Source: Pararge aegeria | Taxonomy: Eukaryota; Arthropoda; Insecta; Lepidoptera; Nymphalidae | NCBI RefSeq assembly: GCF_905163445.1 | Contig: NC_053183.1 | Coordinates: 18,538,001-18,602,000 of the forward strand | DNA length: 64,000 bases | Reading direction: 5' to 3' | Shown here: piece after piece, positions 19,811 to 30,879 of the stretch | How the letters are laid out: each line of letters opens with the position of its first letter | Numbering within the stretch: the first letter of the stretch is position 1 | Made by a program: the position numbers and the translations under genes | Notes under the pieces: generated by a model | The model's input: the letters and a program-made list of their open reading frames with translations, nothing else | What the model was told of the DNA's origin: nothing | The model's database searches: none

Positions 19811-20330
19811 ATGAAATGAAATGAAATGAAATTTATTCGCTGAACATGAGCTTTTATAGGGTCTTATTATAATTCCTTCATATTCTACTATTAAGCATGC
19901 GAAATTTAAAGTGCACATTATAAACATACACATATTATGCATGTCTGCAAAATCTTGTTGAGCAAGCATTGAAAAGTAATTAATTAAATTATTAATGGTA
20001 TCATAGCAATGTCAAATAATAATATTATATTTAATTCGAAGTCAGATACTCGGATATTGTATAGAACCATTTTGTATGCGCCAGATTTTTCTTAAAAAAC
20101 CCGTAGGTTGATTGTTTAGAGCTGAATCGAATTTACTGTAGATTTTAACGCTCATAGCATGATGACATCCGTCCACCTGTTCGGGGTCTACCAGCGCTGC
20201 GTCTGTTATGCCATTCCAGCACCTTGGGATCCCAACGTCCATCGGTTCTCCTAGCTACGTGCTCCGCCAATTGCCACTTTTGCTTCGCGACTCTTTGAAC
20301 TAGTAATATATTCTATGCTGATAACGTACA
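19811..20330 (-). pseudogene. RTE-like LINE, 3' part with ORF remnant
   Basis: The tail is ATGAAATGAAATGAAATGAA. Reading inward on the minus strand, about 20280-20160 translates as KWQLAEHVARRTDGRWDPKV followed by LEWHNRRSAGRPRTGGR. This is the C-terminal signature of RTE ORF2 (usual form WAGHVARRxDxRW...VLEW). The frame does not stay open to the 3' end and the 5' part is missing. Its 3' UTR is shared with the nested copy at 31029-31301. Confidence 0.7.
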
Positions 20331-20448
20331 GAGCTTTTAGTATGAAAAAATAACAAATAATGTTACTGACAACATTATGTTTTATCATAAATAGAAAGCA
20401 GTTAATATAGAGTTACACTTGCTCAAAATTTCCGTGTTTATTCGCCAT

Positions 20449-20585
20449 TGGTTTGCCTGAAAGTAATGCGCTATGAAGCATTAAGGCCGCCAAATTGTAT
20501 ACGCTGCTTTGTTATGCTTTTCTGTTTTTATGACCTTTCTGTGGTGCACAATGAAAGTTTATACATTCATTCATTCAGAATAATT
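20449..20585 (+). mobile_element. short LINE 3' end with conserved stem-loop
   Basis: GCCT (20455-20458) pairs with AGGC (20484-20487), and TAATGC (20464-20469) with GCATTA (20478-20483). Then CGCC and an (ATTC)n tail near 20565-20578. The loop and stem sequence differ completely from the intact LINE, yet the fold is the same. Confidence 0.55.
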
Positions 20586-20774
20586 TGGTTAACATTGCAC
20601 TGAGTACAAAGTTCATAAGTTACATAAACAAAAGGAATTAGCGTAGAAATGAGTAATCTAAAGCGAACGAAAAATCCTTTATATTATATTAATTATTTTT
20701 TAGTTACGAGAATAGCTGAAATAATATGGTATAAATAGCGGTGATAGCCAGTGGGTTTGTAACTTACGTTTTAA

Positions 20775-20992
20775 GCAATTAAATTATCACTTGCTTCAAC
20801 GGCAAAGGAAAATATCCTGAAGAAACCTACATACCTAAGAGTTGTCCATAATGTTCTCAATGGTGTGTGGAGTCCACCAATCCGCACTTCGCCAGCTTGG
20901 TGGTGTACGGCCTTACCCCTTCTTATTATTGGAGGGGACGCGTACCCAGTAGTGGGCCGGTAATCGATTGACATGGTAATGATGATGATGAA
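20775..20992 (+). mobile_element. SINE S4, head missing
   Basis: AATTATCACTTGCTTCAACG, CCATAATGTTCTCAATGG, CACCAATCCGCACTTCGCC, CCCAGTAGTGGGCCGGTAAT and a (GATGAT)n tail. Non-coding. Confidence 0.75.
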
Positions 20993-21020
20993 ATTCAAAA
21001 CATGTAACCGAAAACATTAA

Positions 21021-21232
21021 ATGTTTTTATTTATTTTATTTATTTATTTAAACATCATTTATTGCGCAATAAAGGAGAAATTACAAATATAGTTAAACAA
21101 AAAATTAAAAGCAAAAGGCGACCTTATCACTAAAAGTGATCTCTGCCAGGTAACCTTAACGATAGTACACAATAAAACATGACAGACGGGAAATTGCAAT
21201 TAAAATAAACAATACATAAATTTATATATATA
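21021..21232 (-). mobile_element. 5'-truncated copy of the intact LINE
   Basis: The reverse complement matches 18700-18880 nearly base for base: AGGCGACCTTATCACTAAAA, CTCTGCCAGGTAACCTTAAC and ACATGACAGACGGGAAATTG. The tail is (AAAT)n. It ends in the 3' UTR. High similarity indicates the family was recently active. Confidence 0.85.
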
Positions 21233-21545
21233 TATACAATAACAAATAAAGTAAAGTTAATAGTAAAGTTAGTTTTTAAGTAAAGTATTTGATCTCGATG
21301 ATCTCTTTAATGTGTCCTCTGAACTTTTTTAACTGTAGGCACTTTTGAAGACCTTTTTACAAATTACTTTTATGTCCTATCAAAGGTAGTCTGGTAGAGA
21401 TAAATATTTTGATGCTCACTTTGTTTTAGAATTTTTAGATAAGCAGTTATACTGCGGATTCTTTGCGGCTAATTTAAGCGAAATCATTAAGCTAATTTAT
21501 GCCAGTTAAGTTGTTGATAACCTAGTAGTAAGTGCTTCAGCCTCT
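21233..21545. other. anonymous stretch
   Basis: Nothing recognised. Confidence 0.5.
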
Positions 21546-21826
21546 CTTTTGGAAGAAGCAAGTTCAATTCTCTGTAACGTTACAGAGATATGTGCGTTTT
21601 TAACTTATGCAATTATATATCACGGCGACGGAAACATCGTGCGGAAACCTGCATACCTAAGCTTAAACGGTGACGGAAACGTCGTGTGGAAACCTGAATG
21701 CCTAAGTATTCTCCATAATGTTGTCAAAGGCGTTTGAAGTCTACCAGTCACACACTTAGCCAGCGTTGTCGACTAACGCTTCTTATTTCTGAGAGGAGAC
21801 CCGTGCCCAGTTGTTCACACTTTGAA
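21546..21826 (+). mobile_element. SINE S4, with internal duplication
   Basis: The S4 block ACGGAAACATCGTGCGGAAA, CCTGCATACCTAAG is present twice in a row (21625-21662 and 21670-21708), the second as ACGGAAACGTCGTGTGGAAA. Then CATAATGTTGTCAAAGGCG and GAGAGGAGACCCGTGCCCAG. Confidence 0.65.
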
Positions 21827-22049
21827 ATATACCTAAGTATCTTCAAAATTTCCGTGCAGAGCCATTAAAAATAAAAACTAAATGTACATTAAGCGAATCA
21901 AAATTAGTACTCTACAAGTAAAGTTATTACGTAATGTCTTTAAAATATTTATCCAAGTGCCAGATTTTATAAGAGTCGCTGAGAATGGAAATTAATTTAA
22001 TAATAAATTGTAATTAATTTAATTTAATATTTTTTTATGTAAATTATAA

Positions 22050-22182
22050 ATATTTTATGTACCTATATTACCTATTCATAAAAATATTCATCAGTCATCT
22101 TAGTACCCATAACACAAGCTACGCTTACTTTGGGGCTAGGTGGCGATGTGTGTATTGTCGTAGTAATTTTTTTTTTTTTACT
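22050..22182 (+). mobile_element. SINE S1, 5'-truncated
   Basis: Body blocks from CATAAAAATATTCATCAGTC to GTGTGTATTGTCGTAGT. The tRNA head is absent. Confidence 0.75.
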
Positions 22183-23689
22183 TTGAGCATCTCCAATAAA
22201 ATCGCTACTATACGATACGATACTTACTCATGTTTTAAAATTCATCAAATGCTGTAATTTTAAAAAATGGCTGCACACAAACTCTTTACATACGTTACGT
22301 TACGTTCGTTATAATTAAATTTATTTTAAATATTGTATTATTAATGCAACATTATGTATTGTGCTGAATAAATTGAAATTGAAATTATTTGATTTAGTTA
22401 CAACATCGTCAACAGTTCCATTTTCGGTTCCATAAAAATTGTGCACAAGTATATCATACATAAAATATGTCCCAGGATACAAGCTGTTTAACTACAAAAC
22501 TTCGCTTTCGATCGATTTAGCTGTGAAGCCATACGTAGTTAACGAAGCCTTTTTTTAAATCCCTCGAGTATGACACTCCGTTGCATTTCCGGAACACGAC
22601 GTATCTAATGTCCATAACAATGCATCCTATGCAGGAGTATGTCTCAAATTTAAACAAGATTGGTGCACTGCTTGAGCCAAAAGTAGGAAAAAAACAAATA
22701 AACAGACATGTACTAGTATCGAATTTTTTTTTCACAGCACGAAATGCATTTATTAACGCAAATTATCTTCAAACAATTAATGACAACTTTAACGATTAGA
22801 ATAGGCTCAGTAATCACATCACATATTTGTGGTACGCAAAATATTAAAACCCATCACTAAGCACGAGACATTTATTCGTATTTCTATATTTATTTAAAAG
22901 ATGGACACTCTAAATATTTTAAGGGAGAAGGCATGAATAAATTATCACTGCAATTAAACTAATCAATAAGAGAAAAGTTTGTATTTCTTTGTTATCAAAT
23001 TCATTGTTCTTAGGTGTTAACAAACGTGTTTCGTTTCAATTTAACTAAAGTTTATTTAAGCATATGTAAATTAATTTTGACTGATGTCCAATTATAATAA
23101 AACTTGATATAACTATATAAAAATATTGTAAGTTAATACGACATTATTTGTTGTGTATTTGCACTGAAAGTTGGACTTCTTCGTACGTTATCGGGGAAGG
23201 AAAATCCTTACAGTTCGAAATTGGTAGAAAAGACATTCACTACGAAGACCGGGTAGTATTTGTGCTAACTCTAAAGAAGCACACGACAATGGAATTCGAA
23301 GGAGATCGGTCTCGATTCAATTTAGATTCTTTATATACAGGTCGTTCTGATTTAAATTGAATCAGTAAAGATGTTACGAGGTTTGACCAGGCATTTGACA
23401 TTCAATTCGGTTTAAAGAAGTGCTTTGAACATATTATATTGAATGGGACTTTAAATACAGATAAAAAAATTAAAGTATATCTGTCACCTAACACAAACTG
23501 CTTCTCTGTACACTAACATCATTAATGGTACCGAGTAACTTAAATACTCAATTTAAAAGATAATCAAAGTATCTCTGACGTGTATCAATTTAAAGATTTC
23601 GAAGATAATTATCTTAAAAGTCACTTGAACAAATTTTGAGGGGAAATTCACAGGCGTGAAGAAGACTCTCGCTATTAACTCTCGCAAAA
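22183..23689. other. anonymous 1.5-kb stretch
   Basis: AT-rich. The frame at 23148-23360 (70 codons, beginning MLCICTESWTSSYVIGEG) matches nothing I know. No repeat is shared with the rest of the window. Confidence 0.45.
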
Positions 23690-24545
23690 TTCAAAATTCA
23701 AAATTCATTTATTTCAAGTAGGCCTAATATAAGCACTTTTGAAACGTCAAGTCTGTCTGTGTGTAGACTGTGTGACTCTACCACCGGTTCGGAAGGCAGA
23801 TTCTACCGAGAAGAAGCCGGCAAGAAACTCAGCAGTTGCTCTTTTCCAACATTAACAATTTACATTTTACATTTCAAAATTCATTTTTCTATCTTGTGAG
23901 AGATGAAAGCGGAGCCGGATGCTCCCAAGCAACCTTGTCATTAAGAAATTCATCAATTGTATAATAACCAGGCTGTAATAAATGTGTTTTAACACATTCT
24001 TTAAACTTATGCATTGGTAGGTCCAAAATTACCTTAGGAATCATATTATAAAAGCGTATACTCAGTCCCACAAATGACTTCTGCACCTTTCGCAGGCGAT
24101 ATGCACATGTCACTAATTTATGACCATTTCTTGTAAGTCGACTGTTTATATCCACTTTTTGTTTATAAAGACTAATATTTTGTCTTACAAATACTATATT
24201 GTTATAAATATATTGTGAGGCTACCGTAAGGATACTTATTTCTTTAAATTTTTCACGGAGGGATTCACGTGATTTAAGTTTATATATTGAACAATATCGG
24301 CAGCTTTGCCCCATAATAAGATCCCGTAAGACATCACACTATGAAAGTACGCAAAGTAAACAAGTCTTGCTGTTTCTACGTCAGTAATCTGTCTAATTTT
24401 CCTGACGGCGTAGGCAGCTTAGTTTATCTGCTAGTGTATCTATATGGGTACCCCACTGAAGCTTACAATCTAAGGTCAAAACTGTGGAATCTTCCATTTT
24501 TAGTGATATGAATTTGCTAGAACATACCGCAGGAAATGAGCAAGT
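23690..24545 (-). pseudogene. LINE B, RT C-terminal part and 3' end
   Basis: The tail is AAATTCAAAATTCAAAATTC. The minus-strand frame 24314-23889 (141 aa) includes RLRKVQKSFVGLSIRFYN and YTIDEFLNDKVAWEHP, the C-terminus of a CR1/Jockey-like ORF2. Upstream, 24545-24315 translates as LDLKLQWGTHIDTLADKLS and ETARLVYFAYFHSVMSYGI with LLWGKAAD, the end of the RT domain, but in a different frame, so a frameshift separates the parts. 5'-truncated within the RT. This is the longest family B copy and serves as reference for the others. Confidence 0.8.
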
Positions 24546-25274
24546 AGTTTGATACAGATGTCGTTGCGGGCAACCTCGTAATCTGGCTCTAACTCACCGA
24601 CTTTATTTGCTTTTTTGGTTTTTTAAAAATGCCGAGAAAAAAGCTTTTGTAGGTGCCACCTGTTATAAACGCCATCTAGTGGTGTAATTTGTAGTTCCTT
24701 ATATCGATTATGATAATAATTACCGCCAGTATTGAGTGGTTGTGAAATGAATGATGTCTAGTGATCTCCAAGTCACAAAAGTAGTCACAATACATAATTC
24801 AGACTTTAAGGCCCAAAATTATTATTCCGTAGAAGCACATATACATAAACAGAAACATATAGATAAACATTACAAAGATCTCACGAAATTCCCAATTAGT
24901 ATGTTAATAGAAAGTCTTGTACGCTGCCAAGTGAGAGAAAATGTTAATTAAAATAATTCAGAGCACCCTGTAAGTCACTCGCCTCTCGGAGCTACCTTTG
25001 AAGTGAAAATTGGAGGTGTTGAAATAACCTGAGCTGAGTTGACGTATATTGAATGGGGGAATATTTTGGGATTTAATATTTCTTCTATAATAACGTGAGC
25101 TAACCTACAGTTACTTAATCATTCTATTATATTTTTATACGAGGAGCATAAAGAGGCGGTTTTAAAGTGAAACTTCGTAGTCGGCATTTCGAGATTTTAT
25201 TTTTTGGTCAAGTGTAATTTTATTGACGTTGAAATTACAAGGAACGGTTACATGACACAGAAGAAAGGTTTCAC
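24546..25274. other. anonymous stretch
   Basis: The first 70 bp may be a diverged continuation of LINE B. The rest shows nothing recognisable. Confidence 0.45.
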
Positions 25275-25500
25275 CATCATATTAACCCATTACAGGCCCA
25301 CTACAGGAGATGGGTCTCTTCCCACAATGCGAAGGGGTTAAGGCCGTATACGCCGTATACGCGTACACGCTGGCCCAGTCACTGGTATACTTCACACGCT
25401 TTTGAGAACGTTTTAAAGAACTCTCAGGCTTGCAGATTTCCTCGCGATGTTTGCCTTCGCTGGTAAAGCGAGTGATATTTTAATTGCTTAACAATAGAAA
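25275..25500 (-). mobile_element. SINE S4
   Basis: CATCATATTAACCCATTACA, TTTGAGAACGTTTTAAAGAA, TTTCCTCGCGATGTTTGCC and GTGATATTTTAATTGCTTAA, the S4 body on the minus strand. It contains a short duplication GCCGTATAC. Confidence 0.7.
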
Positions 25501-25508
25501 CAATACAG

Positions 25509-25794
25509 AAGCAGTGATAGTGCAGTGGGTAGGAGCTCAAATTCACTTTCGGGGGGCCGAGTTCGAAGCCCAGCACGCACCTCTAACTTTTCTAAGTTTT
25601 GTGCGTTTTATGGAATGAAAAATGTCACTTGCTTCGACGGTGAAGGAAAACATTGTGAGGAAACCTGCATGTCTGAGAGTTCCCAATAATGTACAATGGC
25701 GTGGTAGACTACGGCGTAAACTCTTTTCATTCTGAGAGGAGACCCGCGCTCTGTTGCTGGTAATGGGTTAACTTGATGATGATGATGATGATGC
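25509..25794 (+). mobile_element. SINE S4, full length with tRNA-like head
   Basis: Head: GTGATAGTGCAGTGGGTAGG (box A region) and GCCGAGTTCGAAGCCC (box B). Then AGCACGCACCTCTAAC, GTCACTTGCTTCGACGGTG, AGGAAACCTGCATGTCTGAG and a (GATGAT)n tail. With the minus copy just left of it, it forms a tail-out pair of inverted S4 copies. Confidence 0.75.
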
Positions 25795-25891
25795 AATGAT
25801 TATAGGGATTTAAATCCCTAACCGCTACAAGGAAGCCAATGAACGTCCAAACGGCCAACCAATTGGTTAATAGAAAACCCTCGCCAATACC

Positions 25892-26125
25892 TAAAAATAT
25901 GTGAAATCTACCAATCCGCACTGGGCCAGCGTGGTGGACTAAGCCCCCCCCCCTCCCCCTGCTCATTGTGGGAGGAGACCCGTGCCCTGTAGTGGGTCGG
26001 TAATGGGTCGATATGATGAACAATATGAACGCACATAACTCCGAAAAGTTTGAGGTGCGTGTGAAGATAGTCGAACCCGGCCCCCATCGAAAGGGAGCCG
26101 AAGCCCTAACCACTAGGCTATCCGC
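25892..26125. mobile_element. rearranged S4: plus 3' part joined to minus head
   Basis: 25892-26018 is the S4 3' body on the plus strand (TACCAATCCGCACTGGGCC ... TAATGGGTCGATATGATG). At 26028-26125 it switches to the S4 head on the minus strand (GCACATAACTCCGAAAAGTT ... CCACTAGGCTATCCGCTA). The ORF spanning both is a translation of the repeat. Confidence 0.65.
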
Positions 26126-26159
26126 TAACGTGGAGATCAATATTGGGGAATACAAGGGT

Positions 26160-26394
26160 TTTGTCTTAAATGTACTTAAATAAAAGTTTAGGTTAGTTTG
26201 TTTGAAAACGAAGCTAAGCGTGGTCTGGCATGTTACAGTGGAATTAGTATAGGCTGTTTGAATAACTTCGTCGCAGGATTAGTTACTATTGCTTACTAGG
26301 ATACAATGATTTTTGCAGTGATCCATACACGTTCTTCGCAGTTTTACCCGCGTTCAGTAAAATCGAAACGCAATATTGGATAGAAGACGAAGGA
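26160..26394. other. anonymous stretch
   Basis: Nothing recognised. Confidence 0.45.
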
Positions 26395-26595
26395 GATGTT
26401 GACTTAACAATTATTGATTGTAAAGTCAACATCCCCCGAGGATGCTCCCGTTTCGGAGCGAAACGTGCGTAGAGGGTACATTACCGAGGATCTGTTTGGT
26501 GTGGAGTATACGGATTGAAGTAATTATAAATTACACCATACAGATTCTCCTGCTGTTGGCGGAGTATAGCAAATTAAGCTTAATTTTCATAATAT
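26395..26595 (+). mobile_element. family P repeat
   Basis: GGATGCTCCCGTTTCGGAGC, GAAACGTGCGTAGAGG, GATCTGTTTGGTGTGGAGTA, TACGGATTGAAGTAATTATA and GGAGTATAGCAAATTAAGCT. Upstream, GATGTTGACTT and AAGTCAACATC form an 11-bp inverted repeat around the start. The hammerhead-like core has CCGAGGA where the copy at 54737 has CTGAGGA. Confidence 0.65.
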
Positions 26596-26782
26596 CGAGA
26601 CGCAATGTTTTATTAGAGACGTGGATACTTATAGACGTAAAACCCTTCCTGTACGTGCCGTAATATAATTTTGTAATTATCTTCTAAACTATGCGATCAA
26701 ATAACTTACTGTAAAGAGCAAGGATTACGTAAGATGGTCTTGATAACAAACTTACTGATTTTTGTTAGGAATAAAATTTATG

Positions 26783-26905
26783 CGTATTCTGGCTGCCCGC
26801 GTTCTTCGTCCAGGTTTTTCGGTTTTTTACAAATCCAAAATCCCGTGAGAAACGTTTTCATGAAATAAAAAGTAGCCTCTGTGGGCTTTCAACTAAGGCC
26901 TATGT
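26783..26905 (+). mobile_element. family C-like fragment
   Basis: GGCTGCCCGCGTTCTTCGTC, AAATCCCGTGAGAAACG and AAAAAGTAGCCTCTGTGGGC are blocks of the widespread CCCGCG-starting repeat type. Degenerate. Confidence 0.45.
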
Positions 26906-26919
26906 TATTATTATATATA

Positions 26920-27215
26920 TTAGTTTATTTTTATAATTTATTAATTTTATTATGATCTATTATTTGTGTACACCAGTTTATGTATTAGTATGTAGTTATT
27001 CGCATGTAAGTATTTTAAAAATATGTAACACCAGCAGTCTATTCTCCTCTTCTTTTTTTCTAATTCCGAGGTCGCCTGACAGAGATCGCTATTAAGCGAT
27101 AAGGACGCCTCTTGTATTTTTTTTTCTTTTTTCTTCATGTTTCTGTTTTTATTATATTTTTTTTTAATATATGTTAATGTTGTGGTATGCAAATAAGGAG
27201 TTAAATAACAATAAT
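26920..27215 (+). mobile_element. LINE 3' end with conserved stem-loop
   Basis: AGGTCGCCTGACAGAG is followed by ATCGCT (27085-27090) pairing with AGCGAT (27095-27100), then AAGGACGCC. The end is a T-rich stretch and AAATAAGGAGTTAAATAACA. The preceding AT-rich DNA is probably 3' UTR, but the 5' limit is unclear. Confidence 0.5.
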
Positions 27216-27639
27216 AACGAACTCACTGCTAAAGATCAAGTTAAATCCTTGGTTAGGATGTGAAGGAAGGACAAACAAACGAACAAGATATGATTTTTTT
27301 TTAATCTTCCTGAATGGTTATTTCTTATTATATTGGTTAAGGGAATCGAATCCACATCCTCGTGATCTGTAGTCGAAAATACTAACACGAGGCATTTCTT
27401 GGAGTAGCTGCTGGTAATTTGTATATTTCCTATTCCCTTTGTGTACTTATTACTACGCTATTATGATGAATGTCAAAGTAGCGTGCGCCGGTCCGCTAAC
27501 TCTTTCTTGATTTTTGCTAGGGTTGTCACACTGGGTCCCATGAACACGACAAACTATTAAACATCAATCAATTAAAAATACTTTAAACAGATATAAATAA
27601 AAGAGAACAAAGGTACAAGTTAAATTTGTGTAACAAAGG

Positions 27640-27679
27640 CGGAAGAAATCACTATAATCACTTATAGTGATTTCTTCCG
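27640..27679. repeat. perfect 18-bp hairpin
   Basis: Arms 27640-27657 and 27662-27679 are exact reverse complements around the loop TCAC; the arm begins CGGAAGAAATCACT. No other copy is in the window. Confidence 0.85.
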
Positions 27680-28587
27680 AGCAACCATTATGAGGAATAC
27701 GAGTTTTTATACGAGTACATGTTTAGTCGCAGTCTACGTAATGCAAATCTTAAAGTATTTATTATAATAATAATTAATTATAATAGTAATTTCTTATACA
27801 TTTTCACCACTCAATTGCAAAAATATATTAAAGATAATAAAAATAGTATTTATAAGAATGGCATATTTATACCTACTATAAAAGCATTCAAAGATGTATT
27901 TGTTGTGTCATCAAAAAAAAGAAAATTAAAAAGTCTGAATTAATATTTTGTGGCAAAGAATTCTTGATAAGTGATTGTGCTTTTATTCTTCCTTCAATTC
28001 ATATTATATATTAATATATATGACGTATTATATACAAGCGCTAAATTGACATAAAAACAAAGGGGCAATGCTGCCAGCATCTTAGGAACTGTGCCTCGCT
28101 GCGGTGGTTTCGAAGATTTAGATTTTATTTAGTTTTACATAGTTTATTGTAGGTTATATTTATAAAAGAAATATGTAAACTTTACTTAATAATAAATTTA
28201 TAGTTATCAACATGAAAACTAAGTGTATGTGAAAAATAGATAAATTTAGTCCGAATTTTAAAACAGTTTTAGGCTTCCCATGTTGATTTGGACTAAGAGA
28301 TATTGCCAACCCTGGTATAATGTCAAGAAAGTATTTATTATTCCCAGTATAACATTAATTACGGTTGGTGCCACCTGAATTAGAATTACGTAGACTACGG
28401 GAAATTTAATCAATTTCGCGAAATTCTTGACATTTTTACGGTTGAGTGCATTTTGTAATTTCACTACGGCCGCTTCATTAGTATTCAAAGCAAGATTAAC
28501 TTTATTTTATAACTTGGAGAATAATTATGGTAGTTATTTATTAACTTGCTTTATGCTTTTTAACTACGAATTGCTAATACTGTAAGT
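27680..28587. other. anonymous 0.9-kb stretch
   Basis: AT-rich. Short frames at 27719 (+) and 28258 (-) have no recognisable domain. Confidence 0.5.
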
Positions 28588-28757
28588 CGTAAGTTCGTTG
28601 TGGACTTCTTCTTAGACCAGGACGCATTTGAACTCCAGCTTAAATTTTTTAAATTTTATTAATGTAATTGTCACAATGATCTCAATAAAATGCATGTATA
28701 AATGATATCATCAAAAATGCTTTCTACAGGCCTACTTGATTAAACTATTATTTGACT
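28588..28757 (+). mobile_element. LINE A fragment, degenerate
   Basis: TTCGTTGTGGACTTCTTCTT, AGACCAGGACGCATTTGAAC and CAGGCCTACTTGATTAAA are the A blocks on the plus strand. Confidence 0.6.
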
Positions 28758-28882
28758 AGTATATGGTTGCCTGGCAGAGATCGCTACTTAGCGATCAGGC
28801 CGCCTTTTATATCCTACTGCATTCTTTAAGTGTTTTTCTTTATTTTTTGTTTTTCTAAATGATGAAAAACGAAATAAATAAA
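28758..28882 (+). mobile_element. LINE 3' end with conserved stem-loop
   Basis: GCCT (28769-28772) pairs with AGGC (28797-28800); ATCGCT (28780-28785) with AGCGAT (28790-28795). Then CGCC and, at the end, AAACGAAATAAATAAA. It directly abuts the LINE A fragment. Confidence 0.65.
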
Positions 28883-28995
28883 TACAAAATCCTGTGCAAT
28901 TTATTCACACACGGTGAAAATGCAACTTCTAAAAAGTAGCCTACGAGAGATTGAGGTGGATGTAGAGTATCAAAACTATTAGGATAAATGCAAGG

Positions 28996-29265
28996 TTTCT
29001 TATTTAGTTTCCATGGCAACTAGAATAGGTAAAAAAATGTATAATGTTTTCTATCTCACTCTGTCCTAAACATTTATGTGTTTGTTTCTTTATCTAGATA
29101 TTATTCGGTTTCCTTGGTAACTTAATTATTATTTAGTTTCTATGGTAACAAAATGGTAGGTATAAAAAATTTATGATGTTTTCTATCTCACTCTGTCCTA
29201 TACATTTATGAGTTTGTTTCTTTATCTAGACATTATTCGGTTTCCTTGGAAATAGGAAAAAAACA
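28996..29265. repeat. two tandem units of about 130 bp
   Basis: Both units read TTATTTAGTTTC, ATGGCAACT or ATGGTAACA, TGTTTTCTATCTCACTCTGT, CATTTATG, GTTTGTTTCTTTATCTAGA, TTATTCGGTTTCCTTGG. A third, more diverged unit may follow to about 29360. Related words (TTTCCACGGTAACTAAAA) occur at 57003. Confidence 0.7.
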
Positions 29266-29534
29266 GATAAAATAGTATGTATATTTCTGTCTCATTCTTT
29301 GCCGGCGTCATCCTACACATTTTTGTATTTGTGTCTCTTACCTGTCGTTTTTTCCGTTGCATCCGGTTTGAAATCACAACGATTCTAAAGAAGTTTCACT
29401 TCAGTATTTTTTTGGCATAGGATGCACGTAATTATTCAATCACAAATAATATAAATTATACCCATAGCCCACTTATACGTATTTGAAACGTCTTGCGATC
29501 TAAAAATAAACACGAATCACAATATCTTCTTAAT

Positions 29535-29755
29535 ATATATAAATCTCCTGTCACGATGTTTGATCGCGATGGACTCCTAAACTACTTAACCGATTTTAAA
29601 TTAAATTGGCACACCGTGAGCAGTCTGGTCCAACTTAAGAGATACTATAGGATATATATATATATTACTATACTCATTTAAGGCTTAGCGATACTGAATA
29701 CTTCAAAAACAAAATCAAACGCAGACGAAATCGTGGGCAACAGCTAGTTACAATT
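29535..29755 (-). mobile_element. family C repeat
   Basis: The right end reads ACGCAGACGAAATCGTGGGC then AACAGCTAGTT, the reverse complement of the family C start. TTTAAGGCTTAGCGATACTG is shared with the copy at 31455. Confidence 0.65.
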
Positions 29756-30099
29756 ATATAATAAATAAGGGTACCTACTTAATGTAAATCAGGCTGTTCA
29801 TATTTATCGGGGTTAACCAACCAAGTCAATTTGATAACCTATTTATGTATCAAAAGTTATACTATACAATATTTTCAAAGGGTAATTCTGCTTACCTATA
29901 CTAAGCAGAAATACGCTTTGAATATATTGAAGTTACTAGGTAATATCATTTATATTAAAAAAAAAATATTTGAACGCGTAGGAAGAGCGTTACTGAGTAC
30001 AGCTTATATCTGAAACAAGTGAAGGAAGCTAATAATATAGGGTGCAATGGAAATAATTTACCTAAAATCGATTTTTTCGATTTTCGGATGGACACTTGT
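29756..30099. other. anonymous stretch
   Basis: AT-rich; nothing recognised. Confidence 0.5.
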
Positions 30100-30235
30100 T
30101 GCTAACCACCTGAGGGGTTGCTACGGCGTCACCGAGGGGGGGGGGGGAGTGGGGCGAGCGCGAAAGCTCACCATGAGAAGAGCCCTAGGGCTCGATGACA
30201 TCGGGGGGAGTCCCTAAAATCAAAAGGTTGCAACA
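30100..30235 (+). repeat. repeat E with poly(G) run
   Basis: TGAGGGGTTGCTACGGCG, a run of 13 G near 30138-30150, GGGGCGAGCGCGAAAGCTC, ATGAGAAGAGCCCTAGGGCT and GATGACATCGGGGGGAGT. It recurs inverted at 43200-43290. Class unknown. Confidence 0.55.
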
Positions 30236-30434
30236 CCACCAGTTTATACCCGTCGTAAATAGCCGTCCCTCGCAACTTCGTCCGCGTATATATGCTGTCT
30301 CGAATTTTTTTTAGAACTTTTAAAGGGGAATATCTTTGGGAAACATGTCTTTATCAAAACTATAACCATTTACGAAGTGCACGCAGCGGAAGCTATCAAA
30401 AGGAAAAAAATAAACCTGGCTTTTGAAACATTTT

Positions 30435-30712
30435 GCCGGCCGATTGGCTCAGTTTGTAGCGACCCTGCTTTCTGCACTCAGAAAGCAGGGTCGCTACAAA
30501 CTGAGCCAAACCAGGCCGTGGGTTCGATTCCCACAACTGAAAATGTTTGTGTGTTGAGCATGAATATTTTTTTTAGTGTCTGGGTGTTTACATGTATATT
30601 CAAGTATTTATGTATATTATTTATAAAAATATTCATCAGCCATCTTAGTATCCATAACACAAGTAACGCTTACTTTTGGGCTAGATGGCGATGTTTGAGT
30701 TGTCGTAATTAA
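30435..30712 (+). mobile_element. SINE S1 with a perfect snap-back head
   Basis: The S1 head up to GACCCTGCTTTCTG (30444-30474) is followed, after the 4-nt loop CACT, by its exact 31-bp reverse complement (30479-30509). The normal S1 order then resumes with CAGGCCGTGGGTTCGATTCC and the body to GTTGTCGTAATT and an A-run. The head therefore carries a templated inverted duplication. Confidence 0.85.
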
Positions 30713-30879
30713 AAAAAAAAAAACTTTGTTGGTCCTATATTTCTATTGGTTTCAGCTTGATGATAGCCATCCTCAATAAATGGGCTATCCAACACTGAAA
30801 TAATTTTTCATTCACGTAAACAAACAAACAAACACTTCAGCTTTATATAATAGTATAATATGAAGATTATGATCATAGA

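Noticed and set aside
25727..26155. 142-codon minus ORF as a gene
   Set aside because: It is a read-through of rearranged SINE S4 sequence; words such as HYRPTTG are S4 translations.
28996..29265. CRISPR-like array
   Set aside because: Only two or three long units without regular spacers, in a eukaryotic transposon-rich context.
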